Positions 23,848 to 33,573 of a DNA stretch of 64,000 bases are shown piece after piece. Below the pieces are notes generated by a model. It did no database searches and had not been told where the DNA came from. It saw only the letters and a program-made list of their open reading frames with translations. A program made the position numbers and the translations under genes. The stretch lies in NCBI GenBank assembly GCA_963796125.1, contig CAWCKM010000050.1, positions 1 to 64,000 on the forward strand. Direction: 5' to 3'. Each line of letters opens with the position of its first letter. Position 1 is the stretch's first letter. Origin of the DNA: DASPRG01 sp963796125. GTDB taxonomy: Bacteria > Nitrospirota > Thermodesulfovibrionia > Thermodesulfovibrionales > SM23-35.

Positions 23848-26077
23848 ATGAAGCAGTTTGTATTAGCCGTTGTCCTTGTTCTTTCCGGAATTGTACCGGT
23901 TCGCGCTCAGATTATTTTAAACGGAACTCTCCCAAGAAGATTCAGGCAAGGCTGTTCCAAATACTAAAATCAACTTGGCCGGCGGCCCATCAGAGATAAC
24001 AGATGTAAAAGGCCAATTTTCAATAAGACTATCAAATGATTTCGTCGAAGGGGAGCGGGTTATTCTAACAGTATCAAAGAAGGACTGGTTTATAAATCAC
24101 CCTTTAGATGGAGAATGGAATTTGCCAAATATTCGGTACCAGAAAGTGCATACTACGAAGGTTATTATTGTACCCAAGGGATCAAAAAAACTCTGGACCC
24201 ATGAGCGCATCGAAAAATACGTTGCTAAATTGAACGATGAGCTTGTGAGAATGAAAAAAGCAGATAGTAAACCTAAGCCTGTAGAGTTCACATATTATCT
24301 GAGTGAGTGGGCCAATAAATATGGATTTACCTATGACCAAGTGAAAGAGGAATTTGATCGATGGGCTAAGAGAATCTGAGAAATCGGAGGAAAGAAGAGC
24401 GAGATGTTTGAGCAGTTTTTATCAGAAGAATTTTGAGTTGTCTTCTTTGTGCTTCGAGGAATCTGCCTTAGAGGTACGGAATAAAAGAAAGAAGAAACAA
24501 GAAGAGTTAAGGCAGTTAAGCTTAAGTGAATATGAAGATTGGAAGCAATCAGGCAACTCTTATGCGATTATGTACCATTTTGAAAAAGCTTAACCATGTA
24601 TGAGGAAGCAGAAAAACTTGTGACTATAAAAGAATTTCCGAAGGAATGGGCAGAGATAAGGTTGCTTATGGGAAATGTCAAGTTAGAGATTGGCATTAGA
24701 ACTGAGGGAGAAAAGGGAAATAGGTATATATCGGAAGCTAAGCAACAGTACTTCCGGACTCTGGAAGTCTATACCCATAGAGATCTGCCGCAACAGTGGG
24801 CTACAACCCAAAACAACCTTGGCATTGCTCTTCAAGAGCAGGGTATCCGCACCGCCGGAGAAGAAGGGATACCGCTTCTTAGCCAGTCGGTACAAGCTTA
24901 CCTTAATGCCCTTGAAGTCTTTACCCGTAAAGAGTTCCCGCAACAGTGGGCCATGACTCAAAACAACCTTGGCATTTCGCTTAATGAGCTGGGGAGCCGA
25001 ACCGCTGGAGAAGAAGGAATACGACTTCTTAGCCAGTCGGTACAAGCTTACCGTAATGCCCTTGAAGTCTATACCCGTGAAGATCTGCCGCAGGATTGGG
25101 CTATGACTCAAGACAACCTTGGTAATGCTCTTGGTCAACAGGGTGTATGGACCGCTGGAAAAGACAGGCATGGATCTTCTTGACAAGGCGATAGAAGCTC
25201 ACCGCAATGCCCTTGAAGTCAGAACTCGTAAAGATCTGCCGCAGGACTGGGCTGCAACTCAAGACAACCTTGGTAATGCTTTTAGAGAAAAGGGAATGCG
25301 TACCGCTGGAAAAGAAGGCATGGATCTTCTTGACAAGGCGATAGAAGCTCACCGCAATGCCCTTGAAGTCAGAACCCGTAAAGATCTGCCGCAAAAGTGG
25401 GCGATCACTCAGAACAACCTCGGCATTTCGCTTACTGAGTTGGGGAGCCGAAAGAGAAGCTATGGATCTTCTCGACCAAGCGGTAGAAGCTCTCCGTAAT
25501 GCCCTTGAAGTCTATACCCGCAAAGAGTTCGCGCAACAGTGGGCCATGACTCAGGACAACCTTGGTAATGCTCTTATAGAAAAGGAAATGCGTACTTCTG
25601 GAAAAGAAGGCATGGATCTTCTCGACCAGGCAGTAGAAGCTTACCGTGCTGCCCTTGAAGTCAGGAACTCGTGAAGACCTGCCGCAGCAGTGGGCGATGA
25701 CTCAGAACAACCTTGGTAATGCTTTTAGAGAAAAAGGAATGCGTACCGCTGGACAAGACGGCATGGATTTTCTCGACCGGCGGTAGAAGCTTACCGTAAT
25801 GCTCTTGAAGTCAGGACTCGCAAAGCTCTGCCGCAAAAGTGGGCCCTTACTCAGTATAATCTTGGCATTGTACTTAAAGATCTGGGTATTCGTACTGCTG
25901 GAGAAGAACGGTCTGCGGCTCTTCGGCCAGGCGGCAGAAGCTCTCCGTAATGCCCTTGAAGTCTATACCCGTGAAGAGTTCCCGCAACAGTGGGCCATAA
26001 TTCGGAACAACCTTTGTGCTATTTATTTTGACCTTGAAGATTGGAAACATGCAGCAGATTGCAACGCGGATTTCTAA
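23848..26077 (+). pseudogene. Exported TPR-repeat protein with N-terminal regulatory-like domain (multiply frameshifted)
   Basis: From ATG 23848 a signal peptide (MKQFVLAVVLVLSGIVPVRAQ) leads to a carboxypeptidase-regulatory-like domain (VPNTKINLAGGPSEITDVKGQFSIRLSND), a helical stretch (RIEKYVAKLNDELVRMKK), and from about 24600 roughly nine 50-residue TPR-like repeats with consensus LPQxWAxTQxNLGxALxExGxRTAGEEG..LLxQAVxAYRNALEVxTR. At least six one-base or few-base indels (near 23935, 24375, 24590, 25165, 25455, 25670, 25780, 25905) break the frame, several inside repeats. Rejoined, the protein is about 740 residues and periplasmic. Such repeats are seen next to TIR or CHAT proteins. Real decay or assembly collapse of a repeat are both possible. 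Confidence 0.65.
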
Positions 26078-26080
26078 GAA
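24764..26080 (+). repeat. Tandem array of about nine 150-bp units
   Basis: The marker GAAGTC recurs at 24764, 24914, 25064, 25215, 25365, 25507, 25657, 25807 and 25958. Steps are 150 bp except 151, 142 and 151, the exceptions marking indels that break the reading frame. Each unit encodes one 50-residue TPR-like repeat. Confidence 0.85.
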
Positions 26081-26129
26081 ATTTATTGTGATTTTCAAGA
26101 AGCTTACTAAGATCAAATTAATTAAATTA

Positions 26130-27245
26130 AGAGATAAGAGGTAGAGTAGGGAACTGGCGTAGTGGCAAATGCCCTATCTCCAGTTCCCCCTCATCAAACC
26201 GTACGTTCAGTTTTCCCGAATACGGCTTTCCAATCATCTTCTTCCGGCGGCTTTCGCAGTCCGACTCCACGGGGCCGTCGTCGGTATCTTGTAAAGTCCG
26301 ATAGTCGTCGTAGAGGTGCCGGTCAGGGAATGCTGTTATATCCTCTACTCTTCCTTCTGTGCTTCCGTCTCAGGTAGTCCGCACGCGCTGTCTCAAGGAA
26401 TCGTTTTGAGGAGTTTCAGCAGGTCGTTACTACAGTGCCCATAGTAAAAATATTTACCCACCCCCGTATTGACGATCTCGTTGAGGTTTTGACAACTAGC
26501 TCTTCCGGTAATGCCAAGTGCTCCGCCCGGTCAGGTCTTTAGCTCCCTTGGATTTGCGCCATAGCTTTCTTGGCGGGCTCGGATAAAGGAAATTTCGACC
26601 GGTTTCGGGATGCTCTGATCGCCTTACTCGTAAATCCAAGGAAAGTTAAAGCTCTCTTCCTCGAGCGTCTACCACTCGTGTCTTATCTCGTTCAGCTTCA
26701 GGCCGCGAAGCCCCCGAGGATCTTCTTGGATCCCCTTAATATCTTCTCCGTTTGCCTTTACACAATACGACAAAGTCATCGGCATACCTGATTAGCCTGG
26801 CCTCTATCCTCATCCTCTATCTTCTTCACCTTCCATATCGTCATCCAGTACATTTAGATAAATGTTGGCGAGGAGCGGAGAGATTACTCCTCCCTGCGGC
26901 GTCCCTTGTCATTGCCTTTGTACCTCTTCTTGCATCCTTCTCTTCCTCCACCACCGGCGCTTTTAGCCATAGCTGGATAATTTAAGTATGTTCTTATCCA
27001 CTATCCGTTTCGGCATCCAATCCAAGTAGTTTGTCGTGGGTATGGTGTCGAAGTACTTCGAGATGTCGGCGTCTATTACCTGAAGCTTCCCACTCGAAGG
27101 TGATAGATCACATCATCCATGCTTGATGGGCATCCCGTTTCGGTCGGAATCCGTATGAGTTTTCCTCGAAATCCGCCTCGAAGATCGGCTCTATTACTAT
27201 CTTTACCGCCATCTGCACTATCCTGTCTTTTTTTAGGAAATTAGA
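26130..27245 (-). pseudogene. Decayed group II intron: 3' part of reverse transcriptase and ribozyme end
   Basis: Reading minus from about 27235: DRIVQMAVKIVIEPIFEADFEENSYGFRPKR (RT domain 2), then DADISKYFDTIPHDKLL and, after many frame changes, the maturase end. The last 100 bases contain AACTGAACGTACGGTTTGATGAGG..., the conserved intron segment after the maturase stop, ending in a TCTACC-type 3' region near 26140. At least ten stops or frame changes and an absent N-terminus make it a non-functional remnant. It lies directly downstream of the TPR gene and marks the island's right edge. Its N-terminal counterpart at 1-330 belongs to a different copy. Confidence 0.7.
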
Positions 27246-27491
27246 GGGACACTTCCCGTATTATTGCGAGGTACCAGCATGCCAGAGAGATACTCTGTTA
27301 CTAATAAAAATCTTCATTTTTCATCGAACATAAATATGCGGACTTGCAGGTGGAACACTCAACCTAAAAAAGGTTCAACCCTTCGATTCTTGCTTCCTGA
27401 ATTTCAAACTTCAAAAAATAGTAAAATAGAGTTGATTAAAAGAGGAAATCTATAGTGGGAATATTCGGAAAATCTTCACGCAACCACTTCA

Positions 27492-27825
27492 TCACTTTTG
27501 TATATTTTTAATCTTGCCAATCTTCTTCTCCAGAACAGACGGGTACAGCTTTTTCAATGCCTCTGTGCTTTTGATTGCATCTTTCCATTTCTTATCTATT
27601 TCATGCTTATTTGCATAGTAGAATGAAAGTGTCATCATGTACCTGAGATAGGGTAATATGAGGAAATGCAACTATTATATCTTCAGGTGACATACCCATG
27701 ATTTCATATCTTATGGCAATGTCCAGCACACGAATACCTGTGCCGGCAATAACGGGGTCACCACCCCTTATTTTTCTGTCAAAGGCAATATAAGGATGTT
27801 TGATCTGTTTTACTGATGTGCTCAT
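27492..27825 (-). CDS. DUF433-domain antitoxin-like protein (frameshifted)
   Basis: The first frame reads HPYIAFDRKIRGGDPVIAGTGIRVLDIAIRYEIMGMSPEDIIVAFPHITLSQVHD, the DUF433 signature, then stops at 27607. In the shifted frame LSFYYANKHEIDKKWKDAIKSTEALKKLYPSVLEKK continues to 27492, the normal end of such proteins. One base near 27635 is extra. DUF433 proteins pair with DUF5615/PIN toxins as antitoxins; no partner gene is next to it, so it is an orphan or remnant. Confidence 0.65.
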
Positions 27826-28130
27826 ATATAATCACCCCCTATTTTTATTTTCCTGCAACCACTTTGTGCAATTGGCCTCTCATCGTGCTCACATTATACC
27901 ATGTAGATTTTCTCTTTAGCCTTTCTGACGTGCGCTCACCAGTTACCGCCTTTCTATCCTGCAAAGGCTTCCGAAGGAACTGCGGCAGAGACCACAGGTG
28001 TAAAATTTATAGAATTTTTCCACAACATCCGCATTATGCCAATTACAGTTTTTGGGTTAATCCCCTGTTTTTTGTCCACTTGCCTTGACCTGCAGTTGTA
28101 TTGTTTCCATGATTTTTTCTATAATTTTAG
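27826..28130. other. Intergenic region before yceD
   Basis: About 305 bases with no supported gene; a 90-codon frame on the plus strand overlaps the antitoxin start and lacks any signature. The yceD ATG at 28131 has no clear ribosome-binding site. Confidence 0.5.
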
Positions 28131-28634
28131 ATGAAGATTATCATTTCAGAAATCCCCGATGACGGACTGGATATAGAAGTCAATGAGACACTTGCCTTTG
28201 ATGCCGGCCCTTTTCCTGTCCAGGCACAACTGAAGATAAAAAAGGTTGGCGCTGAGATTGTAGTAAATGGTAATATTCTTACTACTGTAGAATTACAGTG
28301 CAGCCGGTGTCTGAAAGATTTTAAGAGCAAGCTCTCGTTTCCCTTTGAGGCCATCTTTCATCCCATCGCACAACTCAAAGAGGAAGAAAAACATGAGCTC
28401 ACGGTTGAGGAACTTGACATGGGTTTTTATGCAAATGATGAGCTTGATCTTTTTGACATCATAAAGGAACAGATCATGCTCAATCTGCCCATGAAAGCGC
28501 TTTGCAACGATTTCTGTAAAGGGATATGTCTGCGGTGCGGTGCGGACCTCAATGCAGGCGACTGTAGTTGCAGTGAAAAAGATATAGACCCAAGACTTGT
28601 TACATTAAAGAAGTTCCTCAATAAAGAAACGTAG
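28131..28634 (+). CDS. yceD: YceD/DUF177 family protein
   Basis: A 167-residue protein of the DUF177 family, always linked with rpmF and tied to 23S rRNA processing in E. coli and plants. Signature: VVNGNILTTVELQCSRCLKDFKSKLSFPFEAIF, a gap, DELDLFDIIKEQIMLNLPMKALCNDFCKGICLRCGADLNAGDCSC. The cysteine pairs suggest a metal-binding site. It is the first gene of the yceD-rpmF-plsX-fabH operon; 15 bases separate it from rpmF. Confidence 0.88.
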   Translation: MKIIISEIPDDGLDIEVNETLAFDAGPFPVQAQLKIKKVGAEIVVNGNILTTVELQCSRCLKDFKSKLSFPFEAIFHPIAQLKEEEKHELTVEELDMGFYANDELDLFDIIKEQIMLNLPMKALCNDFCKGICLRCGADLNAGDCSCSEKDIDPRLVTLKKFLNKET

Positions 28635-28649
28635 AAAGGAGAAATCATT

Positions 28650-28838
28650 TTGCCGAACCCGAAACACAGACACACAAGGGCACGGAGAGATAAGCGGAGG
28701 GCCAACTGGAAAGGCCAGACTCCTAACCTTAGCCTCTGTCCTGATTGTAATGAACTGAAGCTTTCCCACAGGGTATGCCTTCATTGCGGTTCATATAATG
28801 GACGCAAGGTTCTCGAAGTAGTCGAAAAAGAAGCATGA
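28650..28838 (+). CDS. rpmF: 50S ribosomal protein L32
   Basis: A 62-residue L32 with TTG start (AGGAG eight bases upstream). PNPKHRHTRARRDKRRANWK is the conserved basic N-terminus, followed by a zinc-binding module with LCPDC and CLHCG. Part of the large ribosomal subunit. The zinc-ligand form (four cysteines) is retained. Its TGA overlaps the plsX ATG by four bases. Confidence 0.95.
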   Translation: MPNPKHRHTRARRDKRRANWKGQTPNLSLCPDCNELKLSHRVCLHCGSYNGRKVLEVVEKEA

Positions 28839-29851
28839 GAGTTGCCCTTGATGCGATGGGAGGCGATTATGCCCCTGCTGTCACTATTGAGGGCGCTATC
28901 GAGACCGTTAATGATTTTGAAGGCATAGATGTAATCCTTGTCGGTGATGAGAATTCAATAAAAAGAGAGCTCGATAGCAAGAGACACCTCCCGAACCGTA
29001 TTTCCATAAAACATGCTTCTCAGGTTGTGGGAATGGATGAGGCACCTGCTGCTGCGATCAGAAAAAAGAGGGATTCGTCCATAGGTCGGGCTATTGAGCT
29101 TGTTAAGAATGGCGAAGCCGATGCCATGGTGAGTGCCGGACACTCCGGCGTTGTCATGGCAACAGCACTTCTTTTTCTCCGTACATCTCCAGGCGTTGAC
29201 AGACCTGCCATTGCAACGATTATGCCGACTCTCAAAGCTCCCTTTGTTCTCATTGATGCAGGTGCAAATCTCTATTGCAAGCCTGAAAACCTTTATCAGT
29301 TTGGATTGATGGGAAGCGCATACTGCAGTGCAATTTTTGGAAGGACAGAGGCAAAAGTCGCCCTTCTCAGCATCGGAGAAGAGGATACAAAGGGGAACGA
29401 ACTCACCAAAGAGTCGTTCAAACTTCTGAAAAAGGCTGATATCAACTTTATCGGCAATGTGGATGGAAAAGATATTTTTACTGGAATCGCCGATGTCATA
29501 GTTTGTGACGGGTTTACCGGTAACGTGGTATTGAAAATAAGTGAGGGTCTTGCAGATGCGATCGTAAAGATTCTCAAGCGGGAAATCGCAGAGCAGTCTG
29601 TAGGAAGGATTGCATACCTCCTGATGAAATCTGCCTTGATCAGTTTCAAGAAAAAGACAGATTATGACGAATATGGGGGCGCGCCTCTCCTTGGAATAAA
29701 TGGCACATGCATTATAAGTCACGGACGATCAACAGCAAAGGCAATAAAGAATGCCCTGAGAGTTGCAGCAGATTTCTCAGAGAAACGTGTGTATGAGGTC
29801 ATTGCATCCAAAATAGAAAAAGGTATGGTGGAAAAGGTTGACAAGAACTAA
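28835..29851 (+). CDS. plsX: Phosphate acyltransferase PlsX
   Basis: A 338-residue intact protein: MRVALDAMGGDYAPAVTIEGAIE, SAGHSGVVMATALLFLRTSPGVDRPAIATIMPT, DAGANLYCKPENLYQFGLMGSAY, VCDGFTGNVVLKISEGLADAI, GGAPLLGINGTCIISHG. PlsX makes acyl-phosphate from acyl-ACP to start phospholipid synthesis with PlsY. It overlaps rpmF by four bases and fabH by 14 bases. Confidence 0.95.
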   Translation: MRVALDAMGGDYAPAVTIEGAIETVNDFEGIDVILVGDENSIKRELDSKRHLPNRISIKHASQVVGMDEAPAAAIRKKRDSSIGRAIELVKNGEADAMVSAGHSGVVMATALLFLRTSPGVDRPAIATIMPTLKAPFVLIDAGANLYCKPENLYQFGLMGSAYCSAIFGRTEAKVALLSIGEEDTKGNELTKESFKLLKKADINFIGNVDGKDIFTGIADVIVCDGFTGNVVLKISEGLADAIVKILKREIAEQSVGRIAYLLMKSALISFKKKTDYDEYGGAPLLGINGTCIISHGRSTAKAIKNALRVAADFSEKRVYEVIASKIEKGMVEKVDKN

Positions 29852-30819
29852 AATTGTCTCCACGGGTTCCTACCTACCGGAAAAAGTCCTTACCAATTTT
29901 GATCTTGAAAAGATGGTCGAAACTTCAGATCAGTGGATTACCGAAAGAACAGGGATAAAGGAACGGAGGATAGCGAATGGAAACCAGGCAGCATCGGACC
30001 TTGCCTATGATGCATCGAAGGTAGCCCTTGGAAGAGCTGACCTTAATGCAGAAGATATTGACCTTATTATTACAGCAACAGTTACGGGTGATATGCCTTT
30101 CCCATCAACTGCCTGTATTCTGCAGGATAAACTCGGTGCTAAAAAAGCAGCAGCTTTTGATATCAATGCAGCCTGTTCAGGTTTCCTTTACGGTCTTTAT
30201 GTTGCGGACAGTTTCATACGTTCAGGAATGCATAAAAAAATCCTTGTTGTCGGAACTGAGGTGCTCTCAAAGATTACTGATTGGGAAGATAGAACTACCT
30301 GTATTTTGTTTGGTGATGGCGCGGGTGCTGTGATTGTTGAACCTACTACAGAAGACAGGGGTATCATCTCAATGTCTATCAATTCTGATGGCAGTATGTG
30401 GGATCTCCTCCATATGCCTGCTGGTGGTTCAAAGATACCCGCATCAAGAGAATCTGTTGATAATAAACTCCATTACATTAAAATGAAGGGTAACGAGACA
30501 TTCAAATTTGCTGTCCGGACACTCGAGGATCTTGTTATAAATATCCTTGAAGAAAACAAGCTTGACTCCTTCACAGCTTTCCCTCCTTATCCCTCACCAG
30601 GCAAATCTGAGAATCATACAGGCGACTGCTGACAGACTTGGACTCCCGATGGAAAAAGTCCTTATTAATATTGACAAGTACGGAAATACCTCGGCTGCAT
30701 CTATCCCGATTGCGCTTGATGAAGCTCTCACAACAGGAAGAGTTAAAGAAGGAGACTACATCCTTCTCGAGGCCTTCGGCGGTGGCCTCACCTGGGCCTC
30801 TGCATTGATAAAGTGGTAG
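29838..30819 (+). CDS. fabH: Beta-ketoacyl-ACP synthase III (frameshifted)
   Basis: TTG start at 29838 inside the plsX end. The first frame carries STGSYLPEKVLTNFDLEKMVETSDQWITERTGIKERR, catalytic cysteine in DINAACSGFLYG, and runs to 30632; the C-terminal IPHQANLRIIQATADRLGL (catalytic His) and INIDKYGNTSAASIPIALDEAL (catalytic Asn) are in the +1 frame to 30819. One indel lies near 30565-30575. FabH condenses acetyl-CoA with malonyl-ACP to begin fatty acid synthesis. The gene is essential in most bacteria, so a sequence error is more likely than loss. Confidence 0.9.
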
Positions 30820-31008
30820 TATTCAGTTGTAAAGTCTGCAACGTTGCTTGTCAATACTGTCTGATTTATTCACTCCTTTCTACTTGAAGTTTTGGTCTTT
30901 CAACAATACCGTCATAATGTGAGATTCTGTTATGTCGTGATTTTTGTCACATCAATTTCTCTGCTTGAAATCGCAATTTAAAAGCACAAAATGAAAGGAA
31001 TTGAATAG

Positions 31009-32157
31009 ATGGAAATATCCTCTGAATCGGTAATATCAAAGACATTGGGTTTCCCAAGCTTACTTGTTTATCTAAACAGAAACAGAAAAACAGGGATATT
31101 AACAGTAAAGACTCCTTCTTTCACAAAAAAAATGTACCTCCATAAAGGTGACGCCGTCTTTGCCTCATCAACTGATGAAGATGACAGGTTGGGTGAGACA
31201 CTCATGAAAATGGGGAAGATTACATTAGAGCAATATGACAGGTCAGTGGAACTCCTCAAAAAGACAGCCAAAAGACAGGGTGAGATCCTTGTTGAACTTG
31301 GTTACCTGACACCACAGGATATCATCTGGGGAGTGAAATACCAGGTAAAGGATATCATTTATAGCTTATTCCATCTCCGGGATGCTGCATATGAATTCAT
31401 CGAGAGGGAAATACCTTCAGATGGCCTCATCACATTGAAAATGAGTATGGGTAACCTCATCTATGAAGGTGTAAAGAGGATAGATAACTTAAACAGAATC
31501 CGTAAAGAGCTGCCGGATATGGATGCTGTTTTAACATTGAGCACTGACCCTGTAAGCCTTTTCCAGGATGTTGTATTCAGCTCATTAGACAAAAAGATGC
31601 TTTTTATGATCGATGGGAAAAAGACGGTTAAAGAGCTTGTTGACAGTTCATCTCCGAACTCTTTTCAGGCCATGAAGACCATGTATGTCTTGTGGTCTAC
31701 GGGTATCCTTGAGGAACGTAAAAGTGGAATAGAAGAAACAAAGGACACGATATCATTAGAGGATATACTAAAGGCTTTCCCGGAGGAGGAAGATGCCCAA
31801 TTAAAAAGGATTGATGAAATTTATATGAGTCTTAACAGACTCAGTGCGGGTGAACTTCTGGCAATAGATGAAACGTCAAACGGGGAAATGGTAAAAAACA
31901 ATTTTTACAAACTTGTGAAGGAATACCATCCTGACAGGTATCTCACTGTGGATGACCCTTCAGTAAAGGACAAAGTCATAGCCATTCTTGAAGCAACAAC
32001 AAAGGCATACTCACTGCTGAAAGAAGATGAAAGAAGAAAAAATTACTTTCATAAGCAAAGATTGATAGCAAAAATGAACAGTTTTGCTGACGCCCTCAAA
32101 AAGAGGCGGGATGAGTTTTTCGAAAGTTTAGAAGGATCTGAATTACTAAGTAGCTAA
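31009..32157 (+). CDS. DUF4388 domain protein with C-terminal J domain
   Basis: A 382-residue cytoplasmic protein. The N-terminal 110 residues are DUF4388-like (SLLVYLNRNRKTGILTVKTPSFTKKMYLHKGDAVFASSTDEDDRLGETLMKMG), a PATAN-type module linked with polarity or signalling. The middle is helical, and residues 290-360 form a DnaJ domain with VKNNFYKLVKEYHPDRYLT (HPD motif, which stimulates DnaK). Such fusions are common in Nitrospirota and Deltaproteobacteria; the client is unknown. ATG 31009 has AAAGGAA about nine bases upstream. Confidence 0.82.
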   Translation: MEISSESVISKTLGFPSLLVYLNRNRKTGILTVKTPSFTKKMYLHKGDAVFASSTDEDDRLGETLMKMGKITLEQYDRSVELLKKTAKRQGEILVELGYLTPQDIIWGVKYQVKDIIYSLFHLRDAAYEFIEREIPSDGLITLKMSMGNLIYEGVKRIDNLNRIRKELPDMDAVLTLSTDPVSLFQDVVFSSLDKKMLFMIDGKKTVKELVDSSSPNSFQAMKTMYVLWSTGILEERKSGIEETKDTISLEDILKAFPEEEDAQLKRIDEIYMSLNRLSAGELLAIDETSNGEMVKNNFYKLVKEYHPDRYLTVDDPSVKDKVIAILEATTKAYSLLKEDERRKNYFHKQRLIAKMNSFADALKKRRDEFFESLEGSELLSS

Positions 32158-32187
32158 GTTTACATATCTTTCCTGAAAAAAAGTCTC

Positions 32188-32240
32188 TTTACAATTTTTC
32201 ATAATTTCTTCACGAGCCCTTCACAAGTTTTTCGTATGCT
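32188..32240 (+). promoter_or_regulatory. Four-box TTCAYAA promoter of the exported Tyr-rich protein
   Basis: Heptamers start at 32188 (TTTACAA), 32198 (TTCATAA), 32209 (TTCACGA) and 32220 (TTCACAA), steps 10, 11 and 11, followed by -10 TATGCT at 32235-32240 and ATG at 32274. It is nearly superimposable on the site at 5737-5789. Confidence 0.75.
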
Positions 32241-32273
32241 AAATTCATGAACAACATGATAAAGGAGGCTGAC

Positions 32274-32819
32274 ATGAACAAGAAGTTTTTCATAATTTCC
32301 GTATGTCTGTTTTTCCTGGGTACGGGAGGTCTTTTGCTGCCTACTGAAGGCTTATCTGGTAATGTAGATTTTAATATCGGAATAGGTATAGGGGTTCCGC
32401 CGCTTCCCGCAGTCGCAATAACTGCACCGCCTGCCGTCTATCCGATACCCGGTAGTTATGCCTATTTCGCACCCGATGTCGGGTTCCAGCTCTTTTTCAA
32501 CTCGGGGTACTGGTACCGTCCGTATAATGGATATTGGTACAGGGCTTCTTACTACAACGGCCCGTGGTACCACCTGCCGCCATCACGTGTTCCTGTTGTT
32601 TTTAATCGTTATACCTATAATTATTACAGAATTCCTCCGGGACAGCGACTTATACCTTACGGCCATCTAAAGGACCACTGGCGTGAATGGGACAGAGGAC
32701 ATTACAGATGGGAAGACAGAAGAGACGATCGACACAGACATGAAAGGAATAGCTACCAAGGCAGGAGAGAATGGCAAGGTAAAATCGGTCCTGGGCAAAA
32801 CATGGCAGATAAAAGCTAA
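32274..32819 (+). CDS. Exported Tyr/Trp-rich protein
   Basis: A 181-residue secreted protein; ATG 32274 is chosen because AAAGGAGG stands six bases upstream. Signal peptide MNKKFFIISVCLFFLGTGGLLL. The mature part has a Pro-rich start (GVPPLPAVAITAPPAVYPIPG), aromatic repeats (YFAPDVGFQLFFNSGYWYRPYNGYWYRASYYNGPWYHLPP) and an Arg/His-rich tail with DDRHRHERNSYQGR. The pattern resembles exported proteins at 2.3-4.6 kb. It stands behind the four-box promoter and ahead of a terminator, so it is a single-gene unit of the same regulon (inference). Function unknown. Confidence 0.7.
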   Translation: MNKKFFIISVCLFFLGTGGLLLPTEGLSGNVDFNIGIGIGVPPLPAVAITAPPAVYPIPGSYAYFAPDVGFQLFFNSGYWYRPYNGYWYRASYYNGPWYHLPPSRVPVVFNRYTYNYYRIPPGQRLIPYGHLKDHWREWDRGHYRWEDRRDDRHRHERNSYQGRREWQGKIGPGQNMADKS

Positions 32820-32875
32820 ACCCCTCCTTTCTTTAACTTTGGACATGAGGTCAGGTACTAGACCTCAAGTCCCAC

Positions 32876-32906
32876 AGGGAGGCCGCCCCGCCTCCCTTTT
32901 ATTTTT
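32876..32906 (+). terminator. Rho-independent terminator
   Basis: Stem AGGGAGGC / GCCTCCCT with six-base loop CGCCCC (32876-32897), followed by TTTATTTTT. It ends the exported-protein unit at 32274-32819. Confidence 0.75.
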
Positions 32907-33062
32907 CGCTACTAACCCTTATTATCCAGAAAAAGTTACTTGCGCCGGCCTCTGCAAAAAAGAGTGTTAAGAAGTTTCTTCATTAAGGGTCTCATAATTG
33001 GATAGCTGATTATTCTAAAAACTCCCTTACCCCTTCCGCTTGCGGACCAGAGGGGCTATATT

Positions 33063-33082
33063 CCTCCCTTTGGAAAGGGAGG
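33063..33082. repeat. REP-like palindrome (CCTCCC family)
   Basis: CCTCCCTTT/AAAGGGAGG with two central bases, perfect arms of nine. Related to the palindromes at 18964, 42763, 50587, 50635 and 60209. Confidence 0.65.
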
Positions 33083-33147
33083 TTAGTAGGGATTTCACAA
33101 GTCAATGTTGTCATTATTTGAGAAGTGTTATTAATTCTTCCCCTAAG

Positions 33148-33573
33148 TTAAAACATCTTCAATAACACTGAAGCGCTTATAATTCTGACAGACTTGTACT
33201 TGCCTATATCCAGCAAGTCCTTGTCTCCGGTGACAATAAAGTCCGCTGATGCGGATACAGCACAGGCAATAAATTTATCATCATCCGCGTCCCTGCATAT
33301 TCCTTTGATATTGTCTGTAGTTTCTATAACTTCAAAATACGGCAGGACTTCCTCCTCGATAATCACTTTTATCTCCTGCCCTGTCAAAGAAAACTTTGGA
33401 TATTCAAGAACAGCCTTAAACTCCGCAAAAGTTTCTTTTGAGAGTACGGGAATAATTCTGCCCTTCTTCCAGAGATCGACTATCCCTGCGAGCTCACCCT
33501 TAAATAGTAGGGCTGATACCAGAATATTGGTATCGAGAACTACCTTTTTTGCCGTACTTTCTTTCTTGCCCAC
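33148..33573 (-). CDS. PIN-domain toxin
   Basis: A 141-residue PIN nuclease of the COG1569 type: VVLDTNILVSALLFKGELAGIVDLW, then KETFAEFKAVLEYPKF, DADDDKFIACAVSASADFIVTGDKDLLDIGKY. Four acidic residues for the metal site (D in LDTN, E in FAEF, D in ADDDKF, D in GDKDL) are present. It cuts RNA in free form. Its start overlaps the antitoxin gene by 34 bases. Confidence 0.82.
   Translation of the reverse strand: MGKKESTAKKVVLDTNILVSALLFKGELAGIVDLWKKGRIIPVLSKETFAEFKAVLEYPKFSLTGQEIKVIIEEEVLPYFEVIETTDNIKGICRDADDDKFIACAVSASADFIVTGDKDLLDIGKYKSVRIISASVLLKMF

Noticed and set aside
24764..26080. CRISPR-like array
   Set aside because: Units are 150 bp and coding throughout; there are no short repeats with unique spacers.
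26162..26985. Plus-strand frames in the second intron remnant
   Set aside because: Antisense of the decayed group II intron maturase.
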